The notes under the pieces are model-generated. The model was not told the DNA's origin and did no database searches. It saw nothing but the letters and a program-made list of their open reading frames with translations. 64,000 nucleotides of DNA, from NCBI RefSeq assembly GCF_020736705.1, contig NZ_CP085990.1, positions 1,612,001 to 1,676,000 on the forward strand. The letters run 5' to 3'. Position numbers and translations under genes: made by a program. Below, in pieces: positions 1 to 8,143 of this stretch. Source of the stretch: Psychrobacter sanguinis. Its GTDB lineage: Bacteria; Pseudomonadota; Gammaproteobacteria; Pseudomonadales; Moraxellaceae. The stretch's first letter is position 1. Each line of letters starts with the position of its first letter.

Positions 1-331
1 CAACATTCCCAATGCTATTGCTCAGGCCAAACAACTGGCTGGGCATTTGATACCGATTGAAATTGAAGTAGATACTTTAGAGCAGTTGCAACAAGCCATT
101 GATGCCGGGGCAGAGTTGGTGCTATTAGACAATATGAGTCCTGACACTTTACGTCAAGCTGTGGCATTGTGCAAAAACCATCCTAGTGGCCGTATCAAAA
201 CCGAAGCTTCGGGTGGAATTACGCCTGACAGCGTGGTGGCAGTGGCAGAAACAGGTGTCGATTTTATTGCCATGGGTTATTTAACGCACAGTACCACAGC
301 GTTAGATATTGGTATGGATTTCTCTGCTTAG
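1..331 (+). CDS. nadC: Nicotinate-nucleotide pyrophosphorylase, C-terminal part (5' end outside window)
   Basis: This is the 3' end of nadC, quinolinate phosphoribosyltransferase, which makes nicotinate mononucleotide from quinolinate and PRPP in de novo NAD synthesis in the cytoplasm. The open frame runs into the window edge from position 2. Visible family motifs are IEIEVDTLEQ, LLDNMSPDTL, the KTEASGGI phosphate-binding segment and GVDFIAMGYLTHS near the C-terminus. About 109 of some 280 residues are present. A TTG at 47 lies inside the conserved barrel and is not the real start. The reading frame ends at TAG and looks intact. The family assignment is secure. Confidence 0.9.
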   Translation, partial: NIPNAIAQAKQLAGHLIPIEIEVDTLEQLQQAIDAGAELVLLDNMSPDTLRQAVALCKNHPSGRIKTEASGGITPDSVVAVAETGVDFIAMGYLTHSTTALDIGMDFSA

Positions 332-603
332 CCTATATTTTCCAGAGTAGCTTATATTTTTCAAATTAACTTATAGTTTAGGGGCTTTAACTTGATGTTA
401 TGGCCCTGATGCTTATTCTCTTACCCTTAAACGCCTATCCGTATTAAACTATATTGCTATGAAGGCCGGTCAATTTTTATTCCCTGTAATAATATGATAC
501 ATAGCCGGTACACAAAAGCTGTCTAAGCCTATAATATAGGGTTTTTGCGATTTGATGTGTGTGTTAGAATCGCCTGTTTTTTCTGCAAACTGAGGCGCCC
601 ATT

Positions 604-1245
604 ATGGACACTGAAATTGTCAAAATAATGATAGCGTTTATGGTGCTGATTAATCCTTTTAGTGCTCTAACCCTATTTTTAGATTCGACCAAAGGCTATA
701 GTATGACTGATAGGCGCCGTTTTGCGCGTATCAGTAGCTTAACTGTTTTTATTACCATTACCTTTTTCACTGTAGCCGGTGAAGGACTTTTAAGGGTATT
801 GGGTATCTCAGTAGGCTCGTTCCAAGTGGCAGGTGGTGTGCTGGTATTTTTAATTGCCATTAATATGATGAATGGCGATGGTAACCCAGCAAAACCGGAC
901 CAAGAAAATGTTGATTTTGATGACAGTGTTGAGAGTATTGGAAGCACAGCTGCCGCGGTAGTGCCTTTAGCGATTCCTATGATGGTAGGCCCTGGTGGTA
1001 TTTCTACAGTGATTATTTATTCCGCTCAAGTTACAAGCTGGCATCAAAGATTGGCCATTATCATTGCTGGTTTATTAATCTCTATTTTCTGTTATTTGGC
1101 ATTAATGGCCGCAGGTAGATTAAGCCGATTCTTAGGCGATACCGGACTAAATATTATCAGCCGAATTATGGGTATGTTATTGGCAGCAGTGGCGATCGAA
1201 ATCTTGGTGAGTGGTATTCGTACTATTTTTCCGAGCCTTGCATAA
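604..1245 (+). CDS. MarC/UPF0056-family inner membrane protein
   Basis: A 213-residue polytopic membrane protein with about six hydrophobic segments, matching the MarC/YchE (UPF0056) family in length and layout. Recognisable family features are the N-terminal MIAFMVLINPFSALTLFL segment and the central AIPMMVGPGGISTVI loop, typical of MarC proteins. The biochemical role of this family is not established; the old link to multiple antibiotic resistance in E. coli was not upheld. The start has a GAGG ribosome site about nine bases upstream. It appears monocistronic, followed by a strong hairpin terminator at 1363-1394. Family assignment is confident; function is unknown. Confidence 0.85.
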   Translation: MDTEIVKIMIAFMVLINPFSALTLFLDSTKGYSMTDRRRFARISSLTVFITITFFTVAGEGLLRVLGISVGSFQVAGGVLVFLIAINMMNGDGNPAKPDQENVDFDDSVESIGSTAAAVVPLAIPMMVGPGGISTVIIYSAQVTSWHQRLAIIIAGLLISIFCYLALMAAGRLSRFLGDTGLNIISRIMGMLLAAVAIEILVSGIRTIFPSLA

Positions 1246-1362
1246 TCATTTAGGTTTAAGATAGATTTCTATGCTTAAAGCAGCTAGCAAAGACTACGAT
1301 TTATCTAGTTGCCACCCCTACGTAGCTATTTAAGTCTGATTTAATTTTTGATTTAAATGATG

Positions 1363-1394
1363 AAAGGTCTCTATATTGGTAGAGACCTTTTTTT
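1363..1394. terminator. Rho-independent terminator after the marC-like gene
   Basis: An AAAGGTCTCT / AGAGACCTTT stem with an eight-base loop, followed by a T run. The stem is flanked by A and T runs, so it could also stop transcription from the convergent LysE-type gene. Confidence 0.85.
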
Positions 1395-1485
1395 ATGGAA
1401 ATGGGATTTGATAAAGGAATGATTAGGTAGTGGCTTGGTTTAACAGCTACATGGTTTGATAGTGGAATGGTTTAACTGTATATCG

Positions 1486-2079
1486 CTAGCTGCTGTATAA
1501 ATGCCACGCCAAATAAATCATTAATAATCCAACAAGAGCATCCAAAATATTCCAAGCTTTGGGTTTGGCAAAAAGCGGAGATAATAACCTTGCACCGTAG
1601 CCCAAACTAAAAAAGAACACAAATGAAGCGCTCACTGCCCCAATGCCAAACTGTAATTTACTAGCGGCTCCAGTGGATACCATGCCGACCAATACCAACG
1701 TATCTAAATAAACATGAGGGTTGAGCCAGGTAAAGCCAAAGCATAACAGCAAAGATTTTTTTAAACTACTAACCTGTTGATGGTCTTGTGTCAAAGCATG
1801 CGACTTAGTGGCACTGGCATATAGACTTTGTAGGCCATAAACCAATAAAAACAAAGCCCCTGCAATTTTTGCAATAAATACTGCGTTGGGATACCTTGTC
1901 GTTATTGCCCCAAATCCTGCTACCCCAGCAGAGATTAACAGCGCATCTGAGACCGCGCAGAATAGACATATGGCAAAAATATGCTGTTTTTTTAATCCTT
2001 GTTTCAAAATAAAAGCATTTTGCGAGCCTATGGCAAAGATAAGCGATAGACCCAACATAAAGCCTGATACATAATCCAT
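1486..2079 (-). CDS. LysE/ArgO-family amino acid exporter
   Basis: A 197-residue membrane protein with about six hydrophobic helices. The N-terminus contains the LysE-superfamily signature GSQNAFILKQGL (residues about 18-29), and a second conserved segment FTWLNPHVYLDTLVL lies near residues 115-130. These match the LysE/ArgO branch, which exports basic amino acids such as arginine or lysine across the inner membrane. The substrate cannot be fixed from sequence alone. No dedicated LysR-type regulator (ArgP/LysG) sits next to it. It converges with the MarC-like gene upstream in the window. The frame is intact and the length normal. Confidence 0.85.
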   Translation of the reverse strand: MDYVSGFMLGLSLIFAIGSQNAFILKQGLKKQHIFAICLFCAVSDALLISAGVAGFGAITTRYPNAVFIAKIAGALFLLVYGLQSLYASATKSHALTQDHQQVSSLKKSLLLCFGFTWLNPHVYLDTLVLVGMVSTGAASKLQFGIGAVSASFVFFFSLGYGARLLSPLFAKPKAWNILDALVGLLMIYLAWHLYSS

Positions 2080-2191
2080 CTAGTTATCTCAGGGTAAGTT
2101 ATTAAAATAGAAGTATAGCCAAAGCCATTATTAAGCGATCATTATAGATTATAAAAGCTTGATATAAGTTCTGACTGACCAATATAAATAG

Positions 2192-2207
2192 CTGAAGTTA
2201 CGCAAAG
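2192..2207 (+). repeat. Solo terminal repeat of the IS701-like element
   Basis: The 16 bases CTGAAGTTACGCAAAG are identical to the left terminal repeat of the IS701-like element at 17166. No transposase or second end is present in this 287-bp intergenic stretch, so this looks like a remnant left by an old insertion or deletion. Nothing else is recognisable between 2080 and 2366. Confidence 0.6.
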
Positions 2208-2366
2208 GTATAGACTATAGCGACTGGGTACTGGTATTGCTGGCTGTTATTTATTAGCTAGCGATATGGTAATACTAGAAGCTTGAAAAATAATCCCAGT
2301 CGTAGCACGCTTAAAAAGTCTTATAGGCGTAAGTTTAATAAATAATAAAAAACAAAAGGTGAATAT

Positions 2367-2966
2367 ATGACGCAAGCTACTGCAATGGTTCTGATGTTTA
2401 TACTATATGGGGTATTACCAGCTGCAGGTATTTATTTGGGCTATCGTGGCGTTAAAAAATTAACTCAGCCAAAGATGCTGGAATATAAAGCCATGCCACA
2501 ACTCGGTTATATCCCAGAAAAAAGTTTGCCAGCAGAGGTCAAGCAAAAGCTAGATATGATCAATGATAAAGGCGAGAAACTAAAAGGGCTGTATGGCGAT
2601 ACCAATAACGATGGGGTTATTGATGATAAGGACGCCGTTACTGAAACCTATATCATGATCAAGAACGTAATGGACAAACATATTCCAGAAGCGGTCGCTG
2701 ATTATCGACGCTTGCATGACCTAGATACCACGTCTAACAAAACGGTCGTGCTATCAGCGCAAAGTGATACGTCTAATAGCAATGAGCTAAGCCGCGCTGA
2801 TACTACTAAAATTAAGAACTCTAATATGACCGGCAAAGAAGCGCTATTAGAAGTGCTTGACACCGTAAATACTCAGTTTGATGGTTTATTAGATGCCGCT
2901 TACCATCAAGATGGTCAGAAACTGTTGGCCACCAATCGTTATCTACAACAGCGTTTTGAAAAATAG
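2367..2966 (+). CDS. Membrane-anchored hypothetical protein with an EF-hand-like loop
   Basis: A 199-residue protein I do not recognise by name. Residues about 5-27 form one N-terminal hydrophobic helix, followed by a soluble, mostly helical domain. Residues about 77-90 read DTNNDGVIDDKDAV, which fits the calcium-binding EF-hand consensus D-x-N-x-D-G-x-I-x-x-x-D. A serine/threonine/asparagine-rich linker (about 120-155) leads to a helical C-terminus ending LATNRYLQQRFEK. The gene 67 bp downstream encodes a protein of nearly the same length with the same layout and a similar ending (MRRYLQQRQ), so the two are likely a tandem duplication and co-transcribed. An AAGGTG ribosome site precedes the start. 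Function unknown. Confidence 0.7.
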   Translation: MTQATAMVLMFILYGVLPAAGIYLGYRGVKKLTQPKMLEYKAMPQLGYIPEKSLPAEVKQKLDMINDKGEKLKGLYGDTNNDGVIDDKDAVTETYIMIKNVMDKHIPEAVADYRRLHDLDTTSNKTVVLSAQSDTSNSNELSRADTTKIKNSNMTGKEALLEVLDTVNTQFDGLLDAAYHQDGQKLLATNRYLQQRFEK

Positions 2967-3033
2967 GCTGTCTAAAATTCTAATTTGAGTAGGCTATGAG
3001 CGGCAATTATTAAATAAGAGGACACTAAAGTAA

Positions 3034-3636
3034 ATGAGTGTGTTAATCGGAGCAGGGGTAGTGGCAGTAGTCGCAGCGGGATACGTAGGCCGCAAAGGCT
3101 GGCTGGCGCTCCATCGTGCTGTTGGCATCACCCCAGGTACGCTTAAATATGTTCCCCCCTCACAGTTGCCGCCGCCCCCCATGCTTCAGCTCACTTTAGC
3201 GGAGCCACAAATAAAAGACTTGCCGCCTGTGATTATGGAGCGTCTGTTGCGCATTGATGGTAAAGCGGATGTTTTTCAGCAATTGCGTACAGAGGCTATG
3301 GATGCTGGTCAAACTCCAGCAACGAGTGAAGATGAATTTGTGGTGAGTAAATTACTACAGACCCGTTTGCCTGAATTAATAAACAGCTATCAGCGCATCG
3401 CCCGCCAGGAAGCTTTGATACAACAAGCCAATCATAGAGCGGTATCAAGTCAGCATGCTAACAGTGCAGCTAGCACTAGTACGGAAATGAGTGAGAGTAA
3501 GGCACAGGCATTAGCAGTGCTATTAGAGGTGCTTATTACGATTGAAACTAAGCTTGATGCCTTACTTGAAAGGTACCAAAACGATGCCTTACAAGATATG
3601 CAAGTGATGCGGCGTTATCTACAACAACGACAGTAG
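3034..3636 (+). CDS. Membrane-anchored hypothetical protein, paralogue of the upstream gene
   Basis: A 200-residue protein with an N-terminal hydrophobic helix (residues 3-18), then GYVGRKGWLALHRA, a proline-rich stretch around 45-52, and a helical C-terminus ending MRRYLQQRQ. Layout, length and the closing motif match the protein encoded just upstream. It lacks the EF-hand-like loop: the equivalent region reads IDGKADVFQQL, which keeps one acidic position only. The conserved EALLEVLDTV / QALAVLLEVLITIETKLDALLE helix near the C-terminus is shared. A GAGG sits about 12 bases before the start. It probably forms a two-gene operon ended by the hairpin at 3691-3723. No function can be assigned. 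Confidence 0.65.
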   Translation: MSVLIGAGVVAVVAAGYVGRKGWLALHRAVGITPGTLKYVPPSQLPPPPMLQLTLAEPQIKDLPPVIMERLLRIDGKADVFQQLRTEAMDAGQTPATSEDEFVVSKLLQTRLPELINSYQRIARQEALIQQANHRAVSSQHANSAASTSTEMSESKAQALAVLLEVLITIETKLDALLERYQNDALQDMQVMRRYLQQRQ

Positions 3637-3690
3637 CTGGCTTATAATAAGATTTATTCCGTGCATTAACACAGCCCTTTCGCCCACTAA

Positions 3691-3723
3691 AAAAGCCCCT
3701 AGTTATTAACTAAGGGCTTTTTT
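3691..3723. terminator. Bidirectional rho-independent terminator
   Basis: An AAAAGCCCCTAG / CTAAGGGCTTTT hairpin with T and A runs on both sides, placed between two convergent genes (the membrane paralogue pair and rluB), so it probably serves both. Confidence 0.85.
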
Positions 3724-3753
3724 GTATCAGATAAACGTCGGCTTACACGCTAA

Positions 3754-4818
3754 TTAACGCTTAGAGCCTCTGTTACCTGTATCTCTACCGCGGGTATTGC
3801 TAGAGCTAGGATTAGAGTTTCTACCCGTAGCAGTAGTGCCAGCGCGTCCGCTTCTAGAGCTGGTGCGAATGGTACGAGCTTTCAAAGGTTTCTTCTGGAA
3901 ACGCTCTTTTTTCTCCTTCGCCTTACCATGGACACCCATATCTTCACGAGGACGGATACCTACTAGATCGATTAGACGGTGAATCTCTTTTCTGTCTAAT
4001 TCAATAAAGCGGCCAGTACGTAGCTCTTTAGGTAAGTCGACCGAACCATAACTGGTACGTAATAGACGGCTGACTTTAAGACCTTGTGATTCGATCAGAC
4101 GACGTACTTCACGGTTGCGACCTTCTTTAAGCTTAACGTGATACCACTTGTTGACGCCTTCACCGCCGCCTTGTCTAATGTCTTCAAACTTGGCTAAACC
4201 ATCTTCTAGCATCACGCCATCAGTTAGGTTGCGCATCATTTCTGGAGTCAATTCACCTAAGATACGTACCGCATATTCACGAACAATCTCGTTTGAGGGG
4301 TGCATCAAACGGTGAGCCAACTCGCCATCATTGGTGAATAACAATAGACCAGTAGAGTTGATATCTAAACGACCTACCATGATCCAACGGTCATGAGTCA
4401 GTTTAGGCAAACGCTCAAATACCGTGGTACGACCTTCAGGGTCATTGGCAGAACAAATCTCACCTTCTGGCTTATAGTAGGCCAAGACACGGCGACGTTT
4501 TTCACGTTCTGATTTGTATTTGATTAAACGACCGTCGACACGGATCTCATCGCTTTGCTCAACACGATCGCCAATGGTAGCAGGCTTTTGGTTAATCGAT
4601 ACACGGCCCGCTTTAATCACTTCTTCCATTTGACGACGTGAGCCTAGGCCCATACGTGCTAATGCTTTTTGAAGTTTTTCGGTACCGGCAGTGCTGGCTT
4701 GAGTGGTTGAAGAGGCGAATTGATAGTCACCATTATGATCGGTATAGACATCGCTTTCTTGAGTGGTATCAGGTTGATTTGACGAAATAGGGTGATTTGA
4801 TTGAGGCATGTTATGCAT
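3754..4818 (-). CDS. rluB: 23S rRNA pseudouridine synthase, RluB type
   Basis: A 354-residue member of the RsuA/RluB/RluE/RluF pseudouridine synthases. After a poorly conserved N-terminal 48 residues comes an S4-type RNA-binding domain (KLQKALARMGLGSRRQMEEVI, split here only by description), then the catalytic domain with GRLDINSTGLLLFTNDGEL, whose Asp is the catalytic residue. A basic, Ser/Arg/Gly-rich tail of about 50 residues closes the protein, as in many RluB proteins. RluB converts U2605 (E. coli numbering) of 23S rRNA. The gene is usually beside scpB; here it is on the same strand as scpAB but separated by about 3.3 kb of accessory genes. ATGs at 4818 and 4809 are both possible starts. 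Confidence 0.85.
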   Translation of the reverse strand: MHNMPQSNHPISSNQPDTTQESDVYTDHNGDYQFASSTTQASTAGTEKLQKALARMGLGSRRQMEEVIKAGRVSINQKPATIGDRVEQSDEIRVDGRLIKYKSEREKRRRVLAYYKPEGEICSANDPEGRTTVFERLPKLTHDRWIMVGRLDINSTGLLLFTNDGELAHRLMHPSNEIVREYAVRILGELTPEMMRNLTDGVMLEDGLAKFEDIRQGGGEGVNKWYHVKLKEGRNREVRRLIESQGLKVSRLLRTSYGSVDLPKELRTGRFIELDRKEIHRLIDLVGIRPREDMGVHGKAKEKKERFQKKPLKARTIRTSSRSGRAGTTATGRNSNPSSSNTRGRDTGNRGSKR

Positions 4819-5050
4819 CCTTGAATCGGTGAGTGGCTACATTTCACAATGTAGGTTATTCAGGTTTTAGAAGTAACGGGCACTATTCTACGCTATTTTT
4901 GCTAATTTATCGCTAGGCGTTTACAACTTTATGGTCGTTCAGAATACAATTAGCTATAAAAAGTTAGGTTGGCCCGTTTCCAGCAGGATTTATATGTTGA
5001 AAATAGTGCTAATAACCACTGCTTACTAATCCTAGGTGGAATAGTTTTTT

Positions 5051-5245
5051 TTATACATAGACTTCGTTAATAGTTAAATAGTCACACTCTCCAAATTCGA
5101 AAAAAATTCTTTTTAATACTGCACTATTAACTTTCTTTTTTTCAGATTCAAGATTAGGAATCACATTAATATCTTCAATAATAGACTTAATCTCTATAGG
5201 ACACAAAGCTGTTCCGTCCTTATTTGTTATACCCTGCAGAAATAT
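5051..5245 (-). pseudogene. Unidentified C-terminal coding fragment
   Basis: The minus strand is open for 65 codons, ending VNSAVLKRIFFEFG...NEVYV and a TAA, but has no convincing start: an in-frame TGA lies directly upstream at 5246-5248. The codon use and residue mix look like real protein. It sits right behind the secreted-protein gene. It may be a decayed 3' end of a lost gene, or a chance frame. I cannot name a family. Confidence 0.35.
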
Positions 5246-5248
5246 TCA

Positions 5249-5944
5249 TTATTGTTTTAGCTGACTAATACATAAGTATTGAATAAAGCTACGCAACTTC
5301 CCTGCATCGGCCTGTAATAACTGACTTTTTTGGGATAATATTGCTTGCTTTAGTTGTTGTTGAGTCGCGGTGTTATTTGAGTGAGCCTCTATTTTTTCAC
5401 TGATTAAGCGGCTAGGGCTGTTTTTAAATATTTGAATGTTAGCAAAGGTAGTTGTAAATTCATTGGGGTTTTGATAAATATTTGAATAATAATTAGTTAC
5501 AAAGTCAACATTAATACCATCGCTGCTGTCAAAATCCCGACAAATACCTTTGTTTGACATAAATATAGCAGACTCGATAATACCCTTACCAAACTCATAG
5601 AATTTGATGTTTTTTGCTTGGCTTAGGTTTTGGTAAGTTTTGTTATCAATACGATTAATGACTTTGTTAGTATCTAAATTTATTAAGCTGTATGACTTTT
5701 CATTATCATACTTAAAGATATCAATGTCTTGGTTAGATTGTGAGTGGTTAAAATAACCGATGTTATCGTTCGACTTAACCTGTGTACCTCTAGGCGTTTT
5801 TCGCTCCCAAAAAGAAAGGTTTTGTAGTGTGCCATCCGTTTCGTAGTAGGTTATTTTGGTCATATCGCCTGTACTAGCAAGTGAAGCGTTGCTAGAAAAA
5901 AGTAGGCATAAGCTTAAGCTGGTAGTTAATATAGATTTTTGCAT
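5249..5944 (-). CDS. Secreted hypothetical protein
   Basis: A 231-residue protein with a clear Sec signal peptide: MQKS, a hydrophobic core to about residue 19, and a likely cleavage after ASLAS near residue 24. The mature part is rich in Asn, Ser, Lys and Tyr with few hydrophobic segments, and contains two cysteines in CRDF and YLCISQ that could form a disulphide in the periplasm. I recognise no family. Base composition is AT-rich compared with the neighbouring scp and rlu genes, and it lies in the patch that separates scpB from rluB, so horizontal acquisition is plausible. The start is preceded by a weak GAGA ribosome site. Confidence 0.65.
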   Translation of the reverse strand: MQKSILTTSLSLCLLFSSNASLASTGDMTKITYYETDGTLQNLSFWERKTPRGTQVKSNDNIGYFNHSQSNQDIDIFKYDNEKSYSLINLDTNKVINRIDNKTYQNLSQAKNIKFYEFGKGIIESAIFMSNKGICRDFDSSDGINVDFVTNYYSNIYQNPNEFTTTFANIQIFKNSPSRLISEKIEAHSNNTATQQQLKQAILSQKSQLLQADAGKLRSFIQYLCISQLKQ

Positions 5945-6177
5945 TTTGATTTCTCGTGAACGGTATATATAGTCAAGTTTAATTTGGTGGGTGTAGCACT
6001 CCTTATTTATCCAAAGCTTACTACTCAGATATCACAACAACAATGCTTAATGAATAGCGCGCCAACGGTATGAGGTGTTAAATATATTCTACAAAACTAT
6101 TGTTCTTATACAGTGAAGCAGATGTCCTTAAATATGATTATCTAAACCCATTTAAATCGATACTAACTTAGACCGCA

Positions 6178-7197
6178 CTAACTATGCTTCTCAACCCAAT
6201 CTAACACTGTAGGCCAAACCTCTTTAGAAGCGTTGCGGCTTAAGAAAATACGAGTATGGTTGTAATCCTCCAAGTCGCCATTGGCAACAGAGAACTCACG
6301 CCATTGATTGTTTGAGTTTTTAAAAGCTTGTAGATACTTTAAAGTACCTCGAGGTGGGGCGACCCAATCACCAGCCGCGCAAATTGAGTAAATCGGTATG
6401 GTGATATTGGGCATTAGCGTACGATAATCGAGGGGTTGTGGGGTGGTTATGGTTTGCGACTTCCTACTTAAGCGTAGCCCTGTTTGTCTAAGTAATTGCT
6501 GTCTTATGGGCGTCGGTAAATAGCTGCTGAAGTTTTGATTTAAGTTCCAGTCCATCCACTGCGAGAGCAAATAGTAGCTCTCATTCATAGTGCCCAATTT
6601 CAAGCGTTTACCTTCTACATAACCTAGTTGACGGGTCACTGCTTTGAGAAATAGTAATTTGGCGTAGCTTGAAGGGGTGGTTGTGCCAGCAAAGACTTGG
6701 CAGGCCACCATGCAGATGCTTTTTATTTTGTCGTTAAATTCGGGGTAACGGGTCAAAAATAGGGTCAAACAAATACCACCGCCACTGTGAGTAATACAGT
6801 GCAAATTATCAAGCTTACGGTCATTCAATAGATAATCAAAAGTGGCTTTAACGTCGTAAAATGCGATGTCTTCTAAGTGATATTTGGTTTGCGGTTGACT
6901 ACTACTGCCGTGACCGCGCCATTCCATAACAAAGCATTGATGGCCCAATGAAGCGAAATAACTAACAATACCTAAGCAGACGGTCTTGTCCGAAAAGGCA
7001 CCATGCAGAAACAATAGGTTTTGTTTTTTATGAGCGCCTGTATTGCTATTAAACTCATTACTGTCGAGGGCTTCATTATCGCTATTGTTAACAGGGTTAA
7101 AGACTTCATCATCGATGATATGCCAGACGGCAACTTGTTGATGGTCTTTGGTGGTGATTAGATTTAGAGTTTGTTTTATCATTGTTTGAGATCTCAT
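6178..7197 (-). CDS. Alpha/beta-hydrolase fold protein
   Basis: A 339-residue cytoplasmic protein with the alpha/beta-hydrolase layout. NLLFLHGAFSDKTV (about residues 60-73) supplies the oxyanion HG motif, VMEWRGHGSS is the conserved strand-4 turn, CITHSGGG (about 138-145) is the nucleophile elbow with Ser as nucleophile, and the probable acid and base are the Asp of AAGDWVAPP and the His of DYNHTRIFL near the C-terminus. The elbow is T-H-S-G-G rather than the usual G-x-S-x-G, a small departure seen in some lipase/esterase relatives. Substrate unknown. No signal peptide. ATGs at 7197 and 7182 are both usable; the first has AAGG four bases upstream. Confidence 0.75.
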   Translation of the reverse strand: MRSQTMIKQTLNLITTKDHQQVAVWHIIDDEVFNPVNNSDNEALDSNEFNSNTGAHKKQNLLFLHGAFSDKTVCLGIVSYFASLGHQCFVMEWRGHGSSSQPQTKYHLEDIAFYDVKATFDYLLNDRKLDNLHCITHSGGGICLTLFLTRYPEFNDKIKSICMVACQVFAGTTTPSSYAKLLFLKAVTRQLGYVEGKRLKLGTMNESYYLLSQWMDWNLNQNFSSYLPTPIRQQLLRQTGLRLSRKSQTITTPQPLDYRTLMPNITIPIYSICAAGDWVAPPRGTLKYLQAFKNSNNQWREFSVANGDLEDYNHTRIFLSRNASKEVWPTVLDWVEKHS

Positions 7198-7283
7198 ATC
7201 CTTATGATGTTTATTTCCTTCAAACCTAGCTACTTTACACTTAGCGGTTTGATTAAGCTACTTACTTGAGCTATTTGCTTCAG

Positions 7284-8114
7284 CTATTTACTTAACTTTA
7301 GTATTCTAAAGGCGCCTTGAATAACTAAAGCAAATACGATGCTCCCAATAATTAAATCAGGGGTACTCGAGTGTAGCCAATTCACCAGAACACCTGCAAC
7401 AATCACCCCTAAATTGATAATCACATCGTTTGAAGTGAAAATCATACTGGCTTTCATATGAGCCTCTTCTTTACTCTTCGATTTTTGTAGTAAATAGAGG
7501 CAGATCGAGTTTGCAATCAGAGCAAGAATCGATATACCAATCATGGTAGAAAAGTCAGGTAACTGCTCATGTCCAAAGAAACGTCTTAGTACTTCTAAAA
7601 AGCCGAGAATCGCTAGCGTGATTTGAAAATACCCAGCAATTCTAGCAATACGTTTTTTCTTTACAACCGTTCCACCAACAGCAAACAAGCTGATTCCGTA
7701 CACGAAGCTATCTGCCAACATATCTAAGCTGTCGGCGACCAATCCCATTGAACGAGAAATCAGCCCAGTGCTCATTTCGATAATAAAGAAGGCAAAGTTA
7801 ATAACCAGCACTATCCACAGCAGTTTTCTTTGCTCAGCATCCTTTTTATGGCTAGAGTCAATATCAGTTTGAAAATTATTATTGGGATCTAGGGAGTCAA
7901 TAGTTTCGGTTGAAAGTAGGGTGTCGCCTAAATTTAGGTCATGAATAGCATGCTGTATATTCTCAACATCACCATGATGAAACACGGTTAATTTACGATT
8001 AGGAATGTCAAATTCAAGATATTCAATATCCGAATTGCCATCTAGCTTCATTCGGATTAGGTTCTCTTCCGAAGGGCAGTCCATTTTCGATATTTTAAAA
8101 GTTGTTTTATTCAT
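7284..8114 (-). CDS. Cation diffusion facilitator-like transporter with N-terminal metal-binding-like domain
   Basis: A 276-residue protein. Residues 1-75 resemble an HMA-type domain with the MDCPSEE motif, carrying one Cys instead of the usual CxxC pair. From about residue 95 come five to six membrane helices of a cation diffusion facilitator fold; TM2 has ADSLDMLADS, which keeps the two metal-site aspartates. In TM5 the usual His-x3-Asp is replaced by FTSND, so one of the tetrahedral metal ligands seems to be missing. The short C-terminus lacks the normal cytoplasmic dimerisation domain. It follows scpB by 29 bp on the same strand and may be co-transcribed. Metal specificity and activity are uncertain. 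Confidence 0.7.
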   Translation of the reverse strand: MNKTTFKISKMDCPSEENLIRMKLDGNSDIEYLEFDIPNRKLTVFHHGDVENIQHAIHDLNLGDTLLSTETIDSLDPNNNFQTDIDSSHKKDAEQRKLLWIVLVINFAFFIIEMSTGLISRSMGLVADSLDMLADSFVYGISLFAVGGTVVKKKRIARIAGYFQITLAILGFLEVLRRFFGHEQLPDFSTMIGISILALIANSICLYLLQKSKSKEEAHMKASMIFTSNDVIINLGVIVAGVLVNWLHSSTPDLIIGSIVFALVIQGAFRILKLSK

Positions 8115-8143
8115 AAAGGTATCTGTATCCGAACTATCACAAT

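Noticed and set aside
47..331. Start of nadC at TTG 47
   Set aside because: The frame continues upstream with conserved residues to the window edge; the TTG is internal.
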